The notes: generated by a model not told the origin, from the sequence alone. DNA of 64,000 bases from Hymenobacter wooponensis (GCF_004745865.1 NZ_SRKZ01000001.1:1407786-1471785), one strand, 5' to 3'; counted from the stretch's first letter, positions 44,636 to 54,204 are shown. A program made the numbers and translations.

Positions 44636-47242
44636 CTACGCAGCTTGGCGCTTCTTTTGGATGGGGCGCGGCCGAGGAGCAGCATCTGCTTCCGGCTGAG
44701 TAGGCTTCAAGGCCACTTCTACATCGCGGCGACGCTTGTAGATAGCCATGCCAAAGCCAACAGCCATGAGCAAGGTTCCACTCCACAGCAGGTTGATGAA
44801 GGGTTTCTCTACTGCTTTCAGAATGATATAATCTTTCTGGGCAGTGCTCACACCAAAGGTAAACTTGCCCTTGGTAGGATCTACGTTCAGGAAGCTCAGG
44901 CGTAGGCCTAGGTCATCTACCTCATCTGGTACGCGGCCAATCATGCGGTTGCGCACTACAAACACAGGGTGAACATGGTACTGGCGATTCTCACCAAACA
45001 CTAGGAAGTCGCCTTGGATAGCTAAGTCACCTTTTGTGAGGCCTAGACCGGCGGTTTGGTGGGCAGGCTCAACGCCCCGGAATACGGCGAAGTAGTCGTT
45101 CAGGAAGATGGTGTCGCCCACGCTCAGAACGTGCTCCTTCACTTCGCTCCAATCCTTTTCCTTATCGGGTGGAGGCACGGCGCTAATGTGCGAGTAGATG
45201 TCGTGGTCGAGGAATTTCTTGATGTCGGGCGAAGCCAGCAGGCCCTCTCCCATTTCCTCATTCACTTGCCCCCGTGGGTAGAGAACAAATGCCTCTCCGG
45301 TCTTGCGGTCCTTATACTCTACGCGGTAGTACGTGTTTTCGGGGAGGATATCCACCGTATCACCTGCCTTGTAGTACACCTTGTCGCCACGCTTAATATC
45401 AGCGCGGGCCAGCGCTTTGTACTCGTCAGCCGTACGGAATAGCAGCTGCTTGTCTACATAGCCGGGCACTTTGGGTACATCTAGGTACTGGCCAGTATAG
45501 CTCACATCGTACTTGCCCATGGGCGCTTTATCGTTGCGCCACAGCAACACGTTGTCGCGGTTGGTTTCTTCGGGGAACTCACGCGAATAAAGCAGACCCG
45601 ATACGTTCTGCGAAATAATCTTGGAGTAGCCAGCCGAGGCCAGGATACCCAGCAGCATAAGCGCAATACCAATGTGGGCTACGCCACCACCCGATAGGCT
45701 TACCTTCCGCCGCATCAGCGTGAGCACCATGCTCAGGTTGGCCAGCACCCCAAACATGCCAGTGGTAAGCAGCACGATGTAGGTCAGGTTCATCGTCATG
45801 CCAAAGTACTGGACCAGCAGAATGACGAGGGCCGCGCTGAGCAGGCTCAGGATACCAGGAACGGTGAGGGAGTTGGTGAGTGAAGACTTGTCGTTCTTCT
45901 GCCACCACATGATCTGCGCCAAACCTGAGAAGAAGGCTACACCCACACCCATCCACAGCTGAATTTTAGTGTAATGCTGAATCTGATCAGCGGGCAAGGC
46001 CAAGTTCGACTTAACACCAATGAAACCTAAGAAGGCATTATATACTGGAATGCTCGTGGTAACCAACACCTGGAAGGCACCAAGGCATAGTACTGTAGCG
46101 CCTACAAACACCCACAATTCGGGGTTGTAGGTAGTGAGTTCTTTCTCGGAAATAGGAATCTGCTTCCAGCGGTAAGCCAATAAGGCAATAGCCAGCACCA
46201 CGAAAGCGCCCAGGTAGATAATCAGCTGGCCCGAGAGGCCTAGGTCGGTGAAAGAGTGCACCGAGGCGTTACCCAGCACACCGCTACGGGTGAGGAAGGT
46301 TGCGTACAGCACTAGCAGGAAGGTGGTAATCACCAGCACGAAGGAGGTGCGCAAAGCGGTACGGCTCCGCTGCCACAACACCAGCCCGTGCAGCGATGCC
46401 ACCAGCACCAGCCACGGAATATACACGGCGTTTTCTACCGGGTCCCAGTTCCAGTAACCACCAAAGTTCAAGGTTTCATAGGCCCAATAAGCACCCATCA
46501 TGATACCAACGCCCAGCACTAGGCCACCTACCAGCGTCCAGCGCAAGGCTGGGCGCACCCACTTGGTGTACTCACCCTTCCATAGGCCTGCAATAGCAAA
46601 GGCAAACGGTACCAGCGTAAGAGCAAAGCCCAAGAACAGGGTGGGCGGGTGAATAACCATCCAGTAGTTCTGGAGCAGAGCATTCAGGCCGGTACCGTCT
46701 TTGGGAATGAAGTTGGGGTTGGTCTTGAAAACAGGAATGTCGAGAAAGTCGCGCAGCAAAATGAAGGGCGACGAACCAATTTTCACACCGCCCAGCACTA
46801 CGCCCAGGATCATGGACGTGAGGAATAGCTGTACGCCCGCGAAAATGGCCATTACGGGAGCTTCCCAGCGCTTATTGAAGCGCATAATGAGGAAGCCCAG
46901 CACTACCTGCCAGAAAATCCAGAGCAGGAAAGACCCCTCCTGCCCTTCCCAGAAGCAGGAAATCATATAGTACACTGGCAAGTGGTTGCTGCTGTGGCTC
47001 CACGCGTAGTAGTACTCGTAGCGATGCGTGTAGATGATGGTGAACAGACACGCAATGACGGATACCACTGCTACGCCGTGCAGCAAGAAAGCCCCGCGTC
47101 CGATCCGCAGCCAGGAGGCATCGGTTTCGCCGAGGGGCTGGTTGCGGGAGGCCATGTAGTAGGAGTACGCTGCTACCGTGGCTGCCACAAAAGCAACGAT
47201 GACACTCAGGTGCCCGGCGTCGCCGATGAAGGTATTTAGCAT
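44636..47242 (-). CDS. ccmF: Cytochrome c heme lyase subunit CcmF
   Basis: 868 residues with about 15 membrane segments. The tryptophan-rich WWD heme-binding region reads FGGYWNWDPVENAVYIPWLV, and the flanking histidine segment is VIHPPTLFLGFAL, both diagnostic of CcmF. A large periplasmic domain (about 590-810, with VSYTGQYLDVPKVPGYV) lies before the last helix, and the C-terminus is basic. CcmF takes heme from CcmE and attaches it to apocytochrome CXXCH sites. It is longer than E. coli CcmF. No ccmH or ccmG gene follows. Last gene of the ccm operon. Confidence 0.93.
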   Translation of the reverse strand: MLNTFIGDAGHLSVIVAFVAATVAAYSYYMASRNQPLGETDASWLRIGRGAFLLHGVAVVSVIACLFTIIYTHRYEYYYAWSHSSNHLPVYYMISCFWEGQEGSFLLWIFWQVVLGFLIMRFNKRWEAPVMAIFAGVQLFLTSMILGVVLGGVKIGSSPFILLRDFLDIPVFKTNPNFIPKDGTGLNALLQNYWMVIHPPTLFLGFALTLVPFAFAIAGLWKGEYTKWVRPALRWTLVGGLVLGVGIMMGAYWAYETLNFGGYWNWDPVENAVYIPWLVLVASLHGLVLWQRSRTALRTSFVLVITTFLLVLYATFLTRSGVLGNASVHSFTDLGLSGQLIIYLGAFVVLAIALLAYRWKQIPISEKELTTYNPELWVFVGATVLCLGAFQVLVTTSIPVYNAFLGFIGVKSNLALPADQIQHYTKIQLWMGVGVAFFSGLAQIMWWQKNDKSSLTNSLTVPGILSLLSAALVILLVQYFGMTMNLTYIVLLTTGMFGVLANLSMVLTLMRRKVSLSGGGVAHIGIALMLLGILASAGYSKIISQNVSGLLYSREFPEETNRDNVLLWRNDKAPMGKYDVSYTGQYLDVPKVPGYVDKQLLFRTADEYKALARADIKRGDKVYYKAGDTVDILPENTYYRVEYKDRKTGEAFVLYPRGQVNEEMGEGLLASPDIKKFLDHDIYSHISAVPPPDKEKDWSEVKEHVLSVGDTIFLNDYFAVFRGVEPAHQTAGLGLTKGDLAIQGDFLVFGENRQYHVHPVFVVRNRMIGRVPDEVDDLGLRLSFLNVDPTKGKFTFGVSTAQKDYIILKAVEKPFINLLWSGTLLMAVGFGMAIYKRRRDVEVALKPTQPEADAAPRPRPIQKKRQAA

Positions 47243-47261
47243 GAGAATCGGGGTTCTGATG

Positions 47262-48422
47262 TTACTGGGAAGAAGATGGGGCCGGCACCAAGAGTGTCAG
47301 CTCATCTGAAGTTGGGGGTTGGCCGGGGCCGTAGGTTTGGGTGATGCGCACCCGCACCTCCCGAACACCTTGCTGCTGCAAAAGTACAACCGGCAGCAGG
47401 CTCATTTGCTCAATCTTTTTCTGTTTGATAATCTGACGGTTTCCCATCACTCGGCCCGAAGCTGCATCAGTGGCTACCACCGATAGCTTAGCGCCGGTTT
47501 TATACTGGCCTAGCGGCACCCGCAGGTAGCGCAAGGAAGTGTCGCGCTGCATGGGCATTAGCTTGCTGTAGGCCACCCACCGCTGCTGCAATAACACCGG
47601 CGGCTGATTATCGGTGCCCTCAGCTACTACTTGGTAGAGGTAGCGGCCCGGCTTATTTAGCGTTTCCTGGTAGCTGTAGGCCACTCCGGCGGCACCGTAC
47701 GTGGTGCGCTGCACCGGCTGGTTATTTTGCTCAGTTGCCCGAAACTCGGCTACCTCCCGGCGCAGCACTCGAAACCGGCTGATGCTAGCCAAGGAGTCAG
47801 GCAGCGTCCACTGCAGATTCACAAGGGGGCTAACGGTAGGAGCTACACTGGCCACATTAGGAGGCAACAACGCTGGTACGCCCTGCGCTTTGTCGCTCAT
47901 TGTAAGCTGAAAGGAGCAGAAGTCGTGCAGGTAGCCATCTACGTTCAGCAGATAGCGCTGCCCCGCCCGCAGCTCCTCAAGCGTCACAAACACATCGTCT
48001 TGGCTGCCTAATGAAGCACACGTCAATAGTTGGTAAGTTTTCGGCTGGCACGGCTCCCCCGTCAGAACTACCAACTGCACGCCGCGCGTATCGCGGCACC
48101 GCTGGGCACTGATGTTGATGAAGTAGCGCCCCGTATTGGTTGGCGTGACTTCAAACCAATGGTCGTTGTGGTACTCAATGCACTTGCCGGTTAGGCGCTC
48201 ATCCACGCACTTCCACTGCACCGTGCAGCCCGCCGTAGAAGAAGTAACCGTTTCATTGGTGTGCAGCACACGCCGCTGCTCAATGTCGTCGTTCGGTACT
48301 GGAGCCTGCGCCGCCACTACCCCTACGAAGCAAGTAGCTATAACTAGCTGAGCAAGTAACACGCGTAGCCAAAAGCAGCCAGCTGCTTGGCTTACCCGAC
48401 GTGTTGCGTGCTCATTCGTCAT
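47262..48422 (-). CDS. Secreted Cys-containing protein of unknown function inside the ccm operon
   Basis: 386 residues. An N-terminal hydrophobic segment (VLLAQLVIATCFVGVVAAQ) acts as signal peptide. The region about 65-190 holds seven Cys (GCTVQWKC, TGKCIEY, QRCRD, EPCQPKTYQLLTCASL, HDFCSF) and resembles a pre-peptidase-type beta domain. An FN3-like domain follows (VASVAPTVSPLVNLQWTLP, RFRVLRREV, YLYQVVAEG), then a third beta region. No CXXCH site, so not itself a c-type cytochrome. It lies 9 bases after ccmE and 19 before ccmF, so it is co-transcribed. A role in heme or thiol handling is only suggested by context. Confidence 0.8.
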   Translation of the reverse strand: MTNEHATRRVSQAAGCFWLRVLLAQLVIATCFVGVVAAQAPVPNDDIEQRRVLHTNETVTSSTAGCTVQWKCVDERLTGKCIEYHNDHWFEVTPTNTGRYFINISAQRCRDTRGVQLVVLTGEPCQPKTYQLLTCASLGSQDDVFVTLEELRAGQRYLLNVDGYLHDFCSFQLTMSDKAQGVPALLPPNVASVAPTVSPLVNLQWTLPDSLASISRFRVLRREVAEFRATEQNNQPVQRTTYGAAGVAYSYQETLNKPGRYLYQVVAEGTDNQPPVLLQQRWVAYSKLMPMQRDTSLRYLRVPLGQYKTGAKLSVVATDAASGRVMGNRQIIKQKKIEQMSLLPVVLLQQQGVREVRVRITQTYGPGQPPTSDELTLLVPAPSSSQ

Positions 48423-48431
48423 AGAATATAG

Positions 48432-48860
48432 TTAGTTGACGGAGGCAGTGGCGCCCTTGATATCCTTCTCCACGTACTTGGAAGGGCACTTCAGTAGAAT
48501 TTTGTCAGCCACAAACACATTGTTGCGCATAGCTCCCGTAATCACCACTTGCTCCGACTTGTCGAAATCTTGAGGTTTGGGGTTGAAATACACCACACGC
48601 TGGGCAATGCGGTTGGTATCAACTAGAGTGAAAGCAAAGTAATTGGGGTCGAGAGTAGGGTTATACTCCAGGCCCATAATGTTCTGGCGACCATCGCGGG
48701 GCAAGCGGCCTACCACGTGCACTTTCGTCAAGTTTCCTTCAGCCGCTCGCTGCTGAGCTTCACGGAATGAGACGTATACGCTGGCATCACCAGCGGCGCT
48801 CATAATGATACCAATGGCCATCGCAATGACGGTAATGGCGAGGATGTGTGCTTTTTTCAT
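48432..48860 (-). CDS. ccmE: Heme chaperone CcmE, CXXXY type
   Basis: 142 residues. An N-terminal membrane anchor (ILAITVIAMAIGIIMSAAG) is followed by the OB-fold periplasmic domain (VHVVGRLPRDG, AFTLVDTNRIAQRVVYFNPKP, VVITGAMRNNVFVADKILLKCPSKY). The heme-binding motif is Cys125-Pro-Ser-Lys-Tyr129 in place of the His-x-x-x-Tyr of E. coli. A CXXXY variant is known from Desulfovibrio and archaea. It accepts heme from CcmC and passes it to CcmF. It sits 135 bases after ccmD and 9 bases before the unknown secreted gene. Confidence 0.92.
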   Translation of the reverse strand: MKKAHILAITVIAMAIGIIMSAAGDASVYVSFREAQQRAAEGNLTKVHVVGRLPRDGRQNIMGLEYNPTLDPNYFAFTLVDTNRIAQRVVYFNPKPQDFDKSEQVVITGAMRNNVFVADKILLKCPSKYVEKDIKGATASVN

Positions 48861-48995
48861 GTTCGGTGCAACAGGACGACCCTAGTTGAGTCGGTAATCG
48901 GAACAACAAAGAAGACAGCAAAGGTCCACAGAAATCAACTGTGTAGAGATGATTTATATCACCTCTTCCTTCGCACAAATACTAAAGAAACCGGA

Positions 48996-49241
48996 CTAGT
49001 CTTTCACTTCTTTCTCCAGCCGGCTCAACTTCCGGTCAAGAGAAATGAGGAAGAAAAGCAGCCCCGCCAATACAACTGTAATCACGGCCACTACCACGTA
49101 AATTTTGCCATCGTGGCGCAGGGCGTCGGCCATTTCGGGCTCGTTTGAGGCAGTAACCTGGGCTGCGGCGTGCAGCACAGGCAGCACCAGGGCTAGCAGG
49201 AGCAGCAGGGCAGAACGTAGCTTAGGCAAGCTGTTTTTCAT
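48996..49241 (-). CDS. ccmD: CcmD-like small membrane protein
   Basis: 81 residues. It begins with a hydrophobic segment (LLLLLALVLPVLHAAAQ), possibly a signal peptide, and has one more membrane helix (IYVVVAVITVVLAGLLFFLI) followed by a charged tail (SLDRKLSRLEKEVKD). Size, topology with a basic cytoplasmic tail, and position between ccmC and ccmE support CcmD, which helps release holo-CcmE from CcmABC. Sequence alone is not diagnostic. It overlaps the end of ccmC by 20 bases. Confidence 0.8.
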   Translation of the reverse strand: MKNSLPKLRSALLLLLALVLPVLHAAAQVTASNEPEMADALRHDGKIYVVVAVITVVLAGLLFFLISLDRKLSRLEKEVKD

Positions 49242-49893
49242 ATACTTTCAGTTTGAGGAGCGAAAGACGGCTGGCTACCTGCGCCAACCAGAAGGCCAGC
49301 AGCGTCCAGCCTATCACAGCTGGGTAGAACACCAGCCGCATGTTGCTATCGAGGTCGTACTTGGCAAAAGCTGGGTTGCCACCTGCACCGGGATGCAGAG
49401 AATCGGTGAGGCGGGGCAGAATGTAGAACAGCGGCATCGCCGTAGCGAAGGCGAAGATGTTATAGATGGCCGAAATGCGGGCCCGCTGCTGCTCATCAGT
49501 GAAAGAGGAACGCAGTACTAGGTATGCCCCATAGATGAGCATGGCAATAGCGGCCCCATTAAGCTTAGGATCGTTAGTCCACCATGCACCCCAGGTGTAG
49601 CGCGCCCAAATGCTGCCCGTAGCCAGGCCTACCACGCCCATCAGAATACCCGTTTTAGCTGATTCATGGGCCAGGATATCTAGCTCAGGAGTTGGAGTGC
49701 GCAGGTAGCGCACGGAGTAATACACCGAGGCAACTAAAATGAACGTCATCCCGAACCACATGGGCACGTGGAAATACAGGTTACGGATGCTCTCGTTTAG
49801 AATAGCCAGCCGCGGCACCGGCATCAACAGTCCGGCTATGCCCACGTACAGCAGCAGTACCACCGCCAAAGCTTTCCACCAATTATTTCTCAT
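49222..49893 (-). CDS. ccmC: Heme exporter/handling protein CcmC
   Basis: 223 residues with six membrane segments. The WWD region reads TWGAWWTNDPKLNGAAI, and axial-ligand histidines are expected in YFHVPMWFG and SLHPG, both present. CcmC loads heme onto CcmE. Length and topology fit the family. It lies about 150 bases after ccmB and overlaps ccmD. Start ATG at 49893 (MRNNWWKALAVV). Confidence 0.93.
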   Translation of the reverse strand: MRNNWWKALAVVLLLYVGIAGLLMPVPRLAILNESIRNLYFHVPMWFGMTFILVASVYYSVRYLRTPTPELDILAHESAKTGILMGVVGLATGSIWARYTWGAWWTNDPKLNGAAIAMLIYGAYLVLRSSFTDEQQRARISAIYNIFAFATAMPLFYILPRLTDSLHPGAGGNPAFAKYDLDSNMRLVFYPAVIGWTLLAFWLAQVASRLSLLKLKVYEKQLA

Positions 49894-50046
49894 GAGAAGC
49901 GCGTAGTTAAAATTGACTGCTGAAGGACGAATACGTTGTCGGCAGCAGCGCTACTACTGCATAACAGCTGGCCCGGTTGAAGTATTCCGGGACCTTAACA
50001 TTATTTTCTTGGCTGGCTGTAGCCAGCTGTTTGCTACCCTTTTGCA

Positions 50047-50718
50047 TCAGCTTCGCCACAAAAAAGGAAACAACAGATAAGAAACGGCCCCCACAATCAT
50101 ATTAAGGGCAACTAGCGTGAGCAGAGAGCTTTGGCTAGCCTCAAACTCCAGCCCATCCAACGCGTTCTTCGATACCTTGATAAGTAGCAGCAGCATTGGC
50201 ACCATTAGCGGGAAGCCTAGTACCGCCATCAAGGTGCTGCTATTAGTTGCTTTGGCTGCAATCCCCGAAACTAGCGTGAGCGTACTGGCAAAGCCCACCG
50301 CTCCTAGCAAGACATTGCCCACGAAGAGGCCCACGTTTTGCACCGGATTACCAAGAACTAGCGCGTAGAGGAAAAAGGCTACTAATGCTAGCCCTAGAAG
50401 CAGCAAGGCATTGTAGCTGATTTTGGCCAGAATAACAGCCTGAGGCCTAACTACGGTGTAGTAATAGAGCATCCGCCCCCGGCTCTCCTGCAGAAAGCCT
50501 TTTGCTACGGCATTCACCGCCGAAAACAGTAGCACAATCCAGAACAAAGCATTCCAGGCAGGAGCTGGCAGCTGGCCTCCGCGCAGTGAAAAGCTTAGGT
50601 AGCACACAAATACAGTGCTACCCACGTACAGCAGCATCCCGTTGAGGGCAGCACGCTGCCGCCATTCCAAGCGGAAGTCCTTCTGCATCAAATACCAAAT
50701 CTCGCGGAGGAGCTGCAC
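50047..50718 (-). CDS. ccmB: Heme exporter membrane protein CcmB
   Basis: 223 residues with a GTG start at 50718; a further upstream ATG (50760) would overlap the promoter box, and ATG at 50688 is the other option. About six membrane segments; the N-terminal REIWYLMQKDFRLEWRQR and LNGMLLYVGSTVFVCYLSF match Bacteroidota CcmB. It is the membrane part of the CcmAB ABC complex that drives release of holo-CcmE. The ATPase gene ccmA is not adjacent and must be elsewhere if present. First gene of the operon. Confidence 0.9.
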   Translation of the reverse strand: MQLLREIWYLMQKDFRLEWRQRAALNGMLLYVGSTVFVCYLSFSLRGGQLPAPAWNALFWIVLLFSAVNAVAKGFLQESRGRMLYYYTVVRPQAVILAKISYNALLLLGLALVAFFLYALVLGNPVQNVGLFVGNVLLGAVGFASTLTLVSGIAAKATNSSTLMAVLGFPLMVPMLLLLIKVSKNALDGLEFEASQSSLLTLVALNMIVGAVSYLLFPFLWRS

Positions 50719-50744
50719 GGCAACAGGGCTGGTGAACAGGACCG

Positions 50745-50752
50745 CAAAGATA
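50745..50752 (-). promoter_or_regulatory. -7 promoter box TATCTTTG of the ccm operon
   Basis: Exact TAnnTTTG on the minus strand, 26 bases before the GTG start of ccmB. Confidence 0.5.
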
Positions 50753-50843
50753 CAACCCAACTCTCGGATTAGCGGCCCTTCAACTGGGAATAGCGTAACC
50801 TCTGCTCTTACGTGCCCGTTTAACGGCCGATTTATTTGCTTGT

Positions 50844-50896
50844 AAAAAGCCGCAAGGGCCTTCTACGCTTACGGTAGAAGGCCCTTGCGGCTTTTT
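50844..50896 (-). terminator. Strong intrinsic terminator
   Basis: Perfect 23-bp arms (50844-50866, 50874-50896) with a 7-base loop and A5/T5 ends. It ends the 50911-54204 gene and protects the ccm promoter. Confidence 0.92.
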
Positions 50897-50910
50897 GGAA
50901 TTAGTGGCTT

Positions 50911-53900
50911 TTAGAAGTCATACCCTAGAGTCAGGTAGAATTTAGGCCCCTTTTCAGTGTAGTCTTCGCGGCCCCACGCTACGTCGCCTTTTGCGTAGAA
51001 GCCAAGTATAGTGCTACGGATACCGGCGCCGTAGCCGTACAGCAACGGATTACGGAAGTTCACTACTGTAGCGGTAAAAGGGTTGCCTGCTCCGCCCGTA
51101 ACCTGCGTATTAAACGAGTTATTCTCGTTAAAGGGGTTTGAGCCAGCATACGTAGTACCCATATCGCCGAAGGCCGTCAGCTGTAAATTGCGGAAGAAGC
51201 CCGATTCAATTGGCTTACGCGAGAGGTACTGGATGATTGGTAAGCGCAGCTCAGAATTGAACAGCACATATTTTGGACCCGTGCGCTTGTTATAGTTGAA
51301 ACCGCGCAGGTTGGTCACAAACTGCTGGTAGAATATCTGGGTAGGATCTTGGAGGTCAGTTGGCCGCCCGCCTTCGTAATCATTGTTCAGCCAGTTATCC
51401 ATGCCACCCAGGCGGTATTCCGGCCGCGTATTTCCGCCGCCAATGAACTGGCCGAAGCTAGCGCGGTTGGCCCATATCAACTGGCGATGAATCTTCTGGT
51501 AGTGCCGCAGATCAATGTACACCTTACCGAAATTAGGTGTGCCATTATTCAATGAATTCAGTTTGGTATAGCCAATTTTCATTCTGGTGCCTTCCAGCAT
51601 GTTTACCCCCGTAGCAATTGAGTTGTCGAAGATTAATTCTCCGGCGGCACCTAGGTAGCTGCGGTTTATATCTTCGGTATTGCTGAGGTCACTGAATACC
51701 TGCCGGCTCACATTCACGAAGCGAGGACCAACTCGTACACTCAGGTTGTGCGTGAGTGGGTAGGCCAGTGTTGGGGACACCTCGTGGCGCCCGTAGCGAG
51801 TTCGGCCACGATTATCGTCGAAGAAGTAGGCCTGCTTCTGGTAACCGAGGCTCCAATCGTACCGATGCTTCAGATTGATATACTGCGCATATATGTTGCT
51901 GGTCCGTAAGTCCGTCAGCGCAAAGATTCCGGCCTGAATCCGATGGTCTTCGAAAAGGTCGGCCATATTGGCTTGCCCCACTACGCCAAAGCCCAGTAGC
52001 GGATCAACGTACAACGACGACACCACATTATCGATGCTGAAGCGGGTATCGTAGCGGAAGGGACCATTTACCCCTGTACTGGGCGTTGGAGCAGCCTGTG
52101 GCAGCGCCACTACCGTAGCCGGACGGGAACGTCGGGGTGCGCTGCCGCGCGAAGCCGGGATGTCTTCGTCGAACTCGTAGTCAGTAGTATTTACCCTTCC
52201 ATCGCTGCGGCGAGGTGCAGTGGGCTCAGTGCCCGCACCTTGTTGGCTCTGATTCTGGCTCTGATTCTGCTCTTGTGCGTTAGCAATAGTAGGTGCCGTG
52301 GGGCTTGGGGCCGGCGTAGCCTTTGCGGGCGCGGGCTTAGAGCGGTCCTCCAGCGTTTCCTGACGAGCCGTTTTATACAGCGTGAGGTTTTCTGGCAGGG
52401 CGTAATTAGGATACACGTAAACAAAATCACGTGCTTCATCTGCGGCCACAAAGCCCAACGTACCGGTTGTGGGGTTGTAGTCGTACTGCTTAATATTCGG
52501 CAGGAAGCTCGTAACGGGGCGGTACTGCTTGGTAGCTAGCGAGAGCCGGTACAAACTACGTACACCACTTTCCTCTCCTATAAACAGCACTTCTGAATCG
52601 GAAATAGCCCGCGGGCTGCCTTCATTCGAAATAGTGCTCACCAGCGGCTCTACCGGCGTTGCCCGCCCATCGAGGTGGTACAGGAACAGGTCGTAGTTGT
52701 TGACGATGGTATTGAAGCTGCCACGCGCCGTGCCCGCTGAGTCAAGCCAGCGGTTAGAGCTGAACACAATGCCGCCGCCCCCAGGCAGAAAGGTCGGATC
52801 GACATCGTCAAAAATGTCATTGGTAATCTTTTCGGGTGTGCGGCTACCGGCTCGCAACAAATACAGGTCCGTTTGCCCGTTGCGCACGCCACTAAACACC
52901 AGCGCCTTGCCATCGGGCGAGTAGCTCAGGTTGTTGATTTGGGAGTAAGGCGAGAAGATGGAAGTAGTTTTGCCGAAGGTGGGCAGCAGCGACTTCAGCC
53001 GGCTGGTCATGCTGGCTAGGCCACCATCAGCGCTCCGCAACTGCAGGGTCATGTCGCCCTTCATCATCTCGGCTACTGCTACCTGCCCGTTGCCACGCCA
53101 CGCCAACACTGGCAAACGGGTTTCCACTTCCTGGTCAGGTGTTTTATAGCCACCACGGTGAATTACGTCGCGTCCCCTCCCATCCTTATTTACTACTAGC
53201 ACACGGTAGCGCCCCCGGTCGTTCTGCACGTAGGCCAGGCGCTGCCCGTTTGGGCTAACTACCGGTTGCGAGTATAGCACGCCTTTACGGTTGTTGCGCG
53301 CCACGCGCCGGGCCTCGTCGGGCTCTACGTAAGCAGTTTGGGGCTGCGAATTGAGCTGCCGGTAGTAGTTGAGCCAGTCTTTCAGAAACACCTTGTAGGG
53401 CACGTTCAGCGAGGAGCTGATACCTACCTCCACGTCGCGGGTGATGCGCGTCAGGTTGAGGATGTTCTGGATGCTGGTGTAGCCGTAGCGCTCTGCAATA
53501 TAATTCCACACGCTTTGGCCAGCTAGCTCTGGGTTGCGCAGGAAGAACGGAGCCGACTTGTTGTTGTCATGCGCCTTGGTCATGGTGCGCATGTACTCGT
53601 CCATCTCTACACTCCAGCCCTGGGAGGCATACGCTGAGGCTCCGCTGATAAACCAGTTCGGCAACTGAAGCAGATAGGTGCTCTGGATAACTTCCTTCAG
53701 CGAGCCGCCATACATCATGTCGTTGAGCAGCACCTGCGTGATACGGTTGCTCAGATCCTGCTTGAACCGCGTCTGCTGACCTTCGAAGGCAATCTGCACC
53801 TTTGTTAGGCGCGTTAGGGATGTTTCTCCGCCCGTTTGATACTTGTCGGAGTCCAGCCCGATGTTGCTCTGCCGCAGGTCGCCCACGGAGTTATAGAGCA

Positions 53901-54204
53901 TGATGGTGGTCTTCGAATACGGGTAGTACCCGATCAGGCCAGTAATGCGCTGAAGTTCCTTTTCGGCGTATTCAGCCGCATGGCGGGCGTTGCCTTCTCC
54001 GCCGGCATAATAATAGATAGTGAAGTTCTGGGTGCTGAGCTGCAGCCAGTTGAACTCCTTATACTGAATCCGGACCCGCCCAAAGGGTTCCTGGGCCGTT
54101 TGAGCCAGGGCTGCACTCCCAGGAAGCAGGAGGCCTAGCACTACAACTGCTAAGCCAGCCGGCCGACCGTAGCCGCGCCGTGATAGTAAGGACAAGTGCT
54201 TCAT
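50911..54204 (-). CDS. TolB/PD40 beta-propeller fused to an outer-membrane beta-barrel
   Basis: 1097 residues. Order: signal peptide (about 15-35); an N-terminal helical/alpha-beta domain with FNWLQLSTQNFTIYYYAGG and NWFISGASAYASQGW that looks like an inactive peptidase-MA domain (no HEXXH); a WD40-like/TolB propeller (about 310-620) with repeats such as VSPNGQRLAYVQNDRGRYRV and YSPDGKALVFSGVRNGQTDL; a low-complexity Pro/Gln linker (about 630-740); and a C-terminal barrel of the surface-antigen type (about 760-1097) ending LTLGYDF. It would place a propeller at the periplasmic face of an outer-membrane pore. Function unknown; secretion or assembly is possible. Confidence 0.83.
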   Translation of the reverse strand: MKHLSLLSRRGYGRPAGLAVVVLGLLLPGSAALAQTAQEPFGRVRIQYKEFNWLQLSTQNFTIYYYAGGEGNARHAAEYAEKELQRITGLIGYYPYSKTTIMLYNSVGDLRQSNIGLDSDKYQTGGETSLTRLTKVQIAFEGQQTRFKQDLSNRITQVLLNDMMYGGSLKEVIQSTYLLQLPNWFISGASAYASQGWSVEMDEYMRTMTKAHDNNKSAPFFLRNPELAGQSVWNYIAERYGYTSIQNILNLTRITRDVEVGISSSLNVPYKVFLKDWLNYYRQLNSQPQTAYVEPDEARRVARNNRKGVLYSQPVVSPNGQRLAYVQNDRGRYRVLVVNKDGRGRDVIHRGGYKTPDQEVETRLPVLAWRGNGQVAVAEMMKGDMTLQLRSADGGLASMTSRLKSLLPTFGKTTSIFSPYSQINNLSYSPDGKALVFSGVRNGQTDLYLLRAGSRTPEKITNDIFDDVDPTFLPGGGGIVFSSNRWLDSAGTARGSFNTIVNNYDLFLYHLDGRATPVEPLVSTISNEGSPRAISDSEVLFIGEESGVRSLYRLSLATKQYRPVTSFLPNIKQYDYNPTTGTLGFVAADEARDFVYVYPNYALPENLTLYKTARQETLEDRSKPAPAKATPAPSPTAPTIANAQEQNQSQNQSQQGAGTEPTAPRRSDGRVNTTDYEFDEDIPASRGSAPRRSRPATVVALPQAAPTPSTGVNGPFRYDTRFSIDNVVSSLYVDPLLGFGVVGQANMADLFEDHRIQAGIFALTDLRTSNIYAQYINLKHRYDWSLGYQKQAYFFDDNRGRTRYGRHEVSPTLAYPLTHNLSVRVGPRFVNVSRQVFSDLSNTEDINRSYLGAAGELIFDNSIATGVNMLEGTRMKIGYTKLNSLNNGTPNFGKVYIDLRHYQKIHRQLIWANRASFGQFIGGGNTRPEYRLGGMDNWLNNDYEGGRPTDLQDPTQIFYQQFVTNLRGFNYNKRTGPKYVLFNSELRLPIIQYLSRKPIESGFFRNLQLTAFGDMGTTYAGSNPFNENNSFNTQVTGGAGNPFTATVVNFRNPLLYGYGAGIRSTILGFYAKGDVAWGREDYTEKGPKFYLTLGYDF

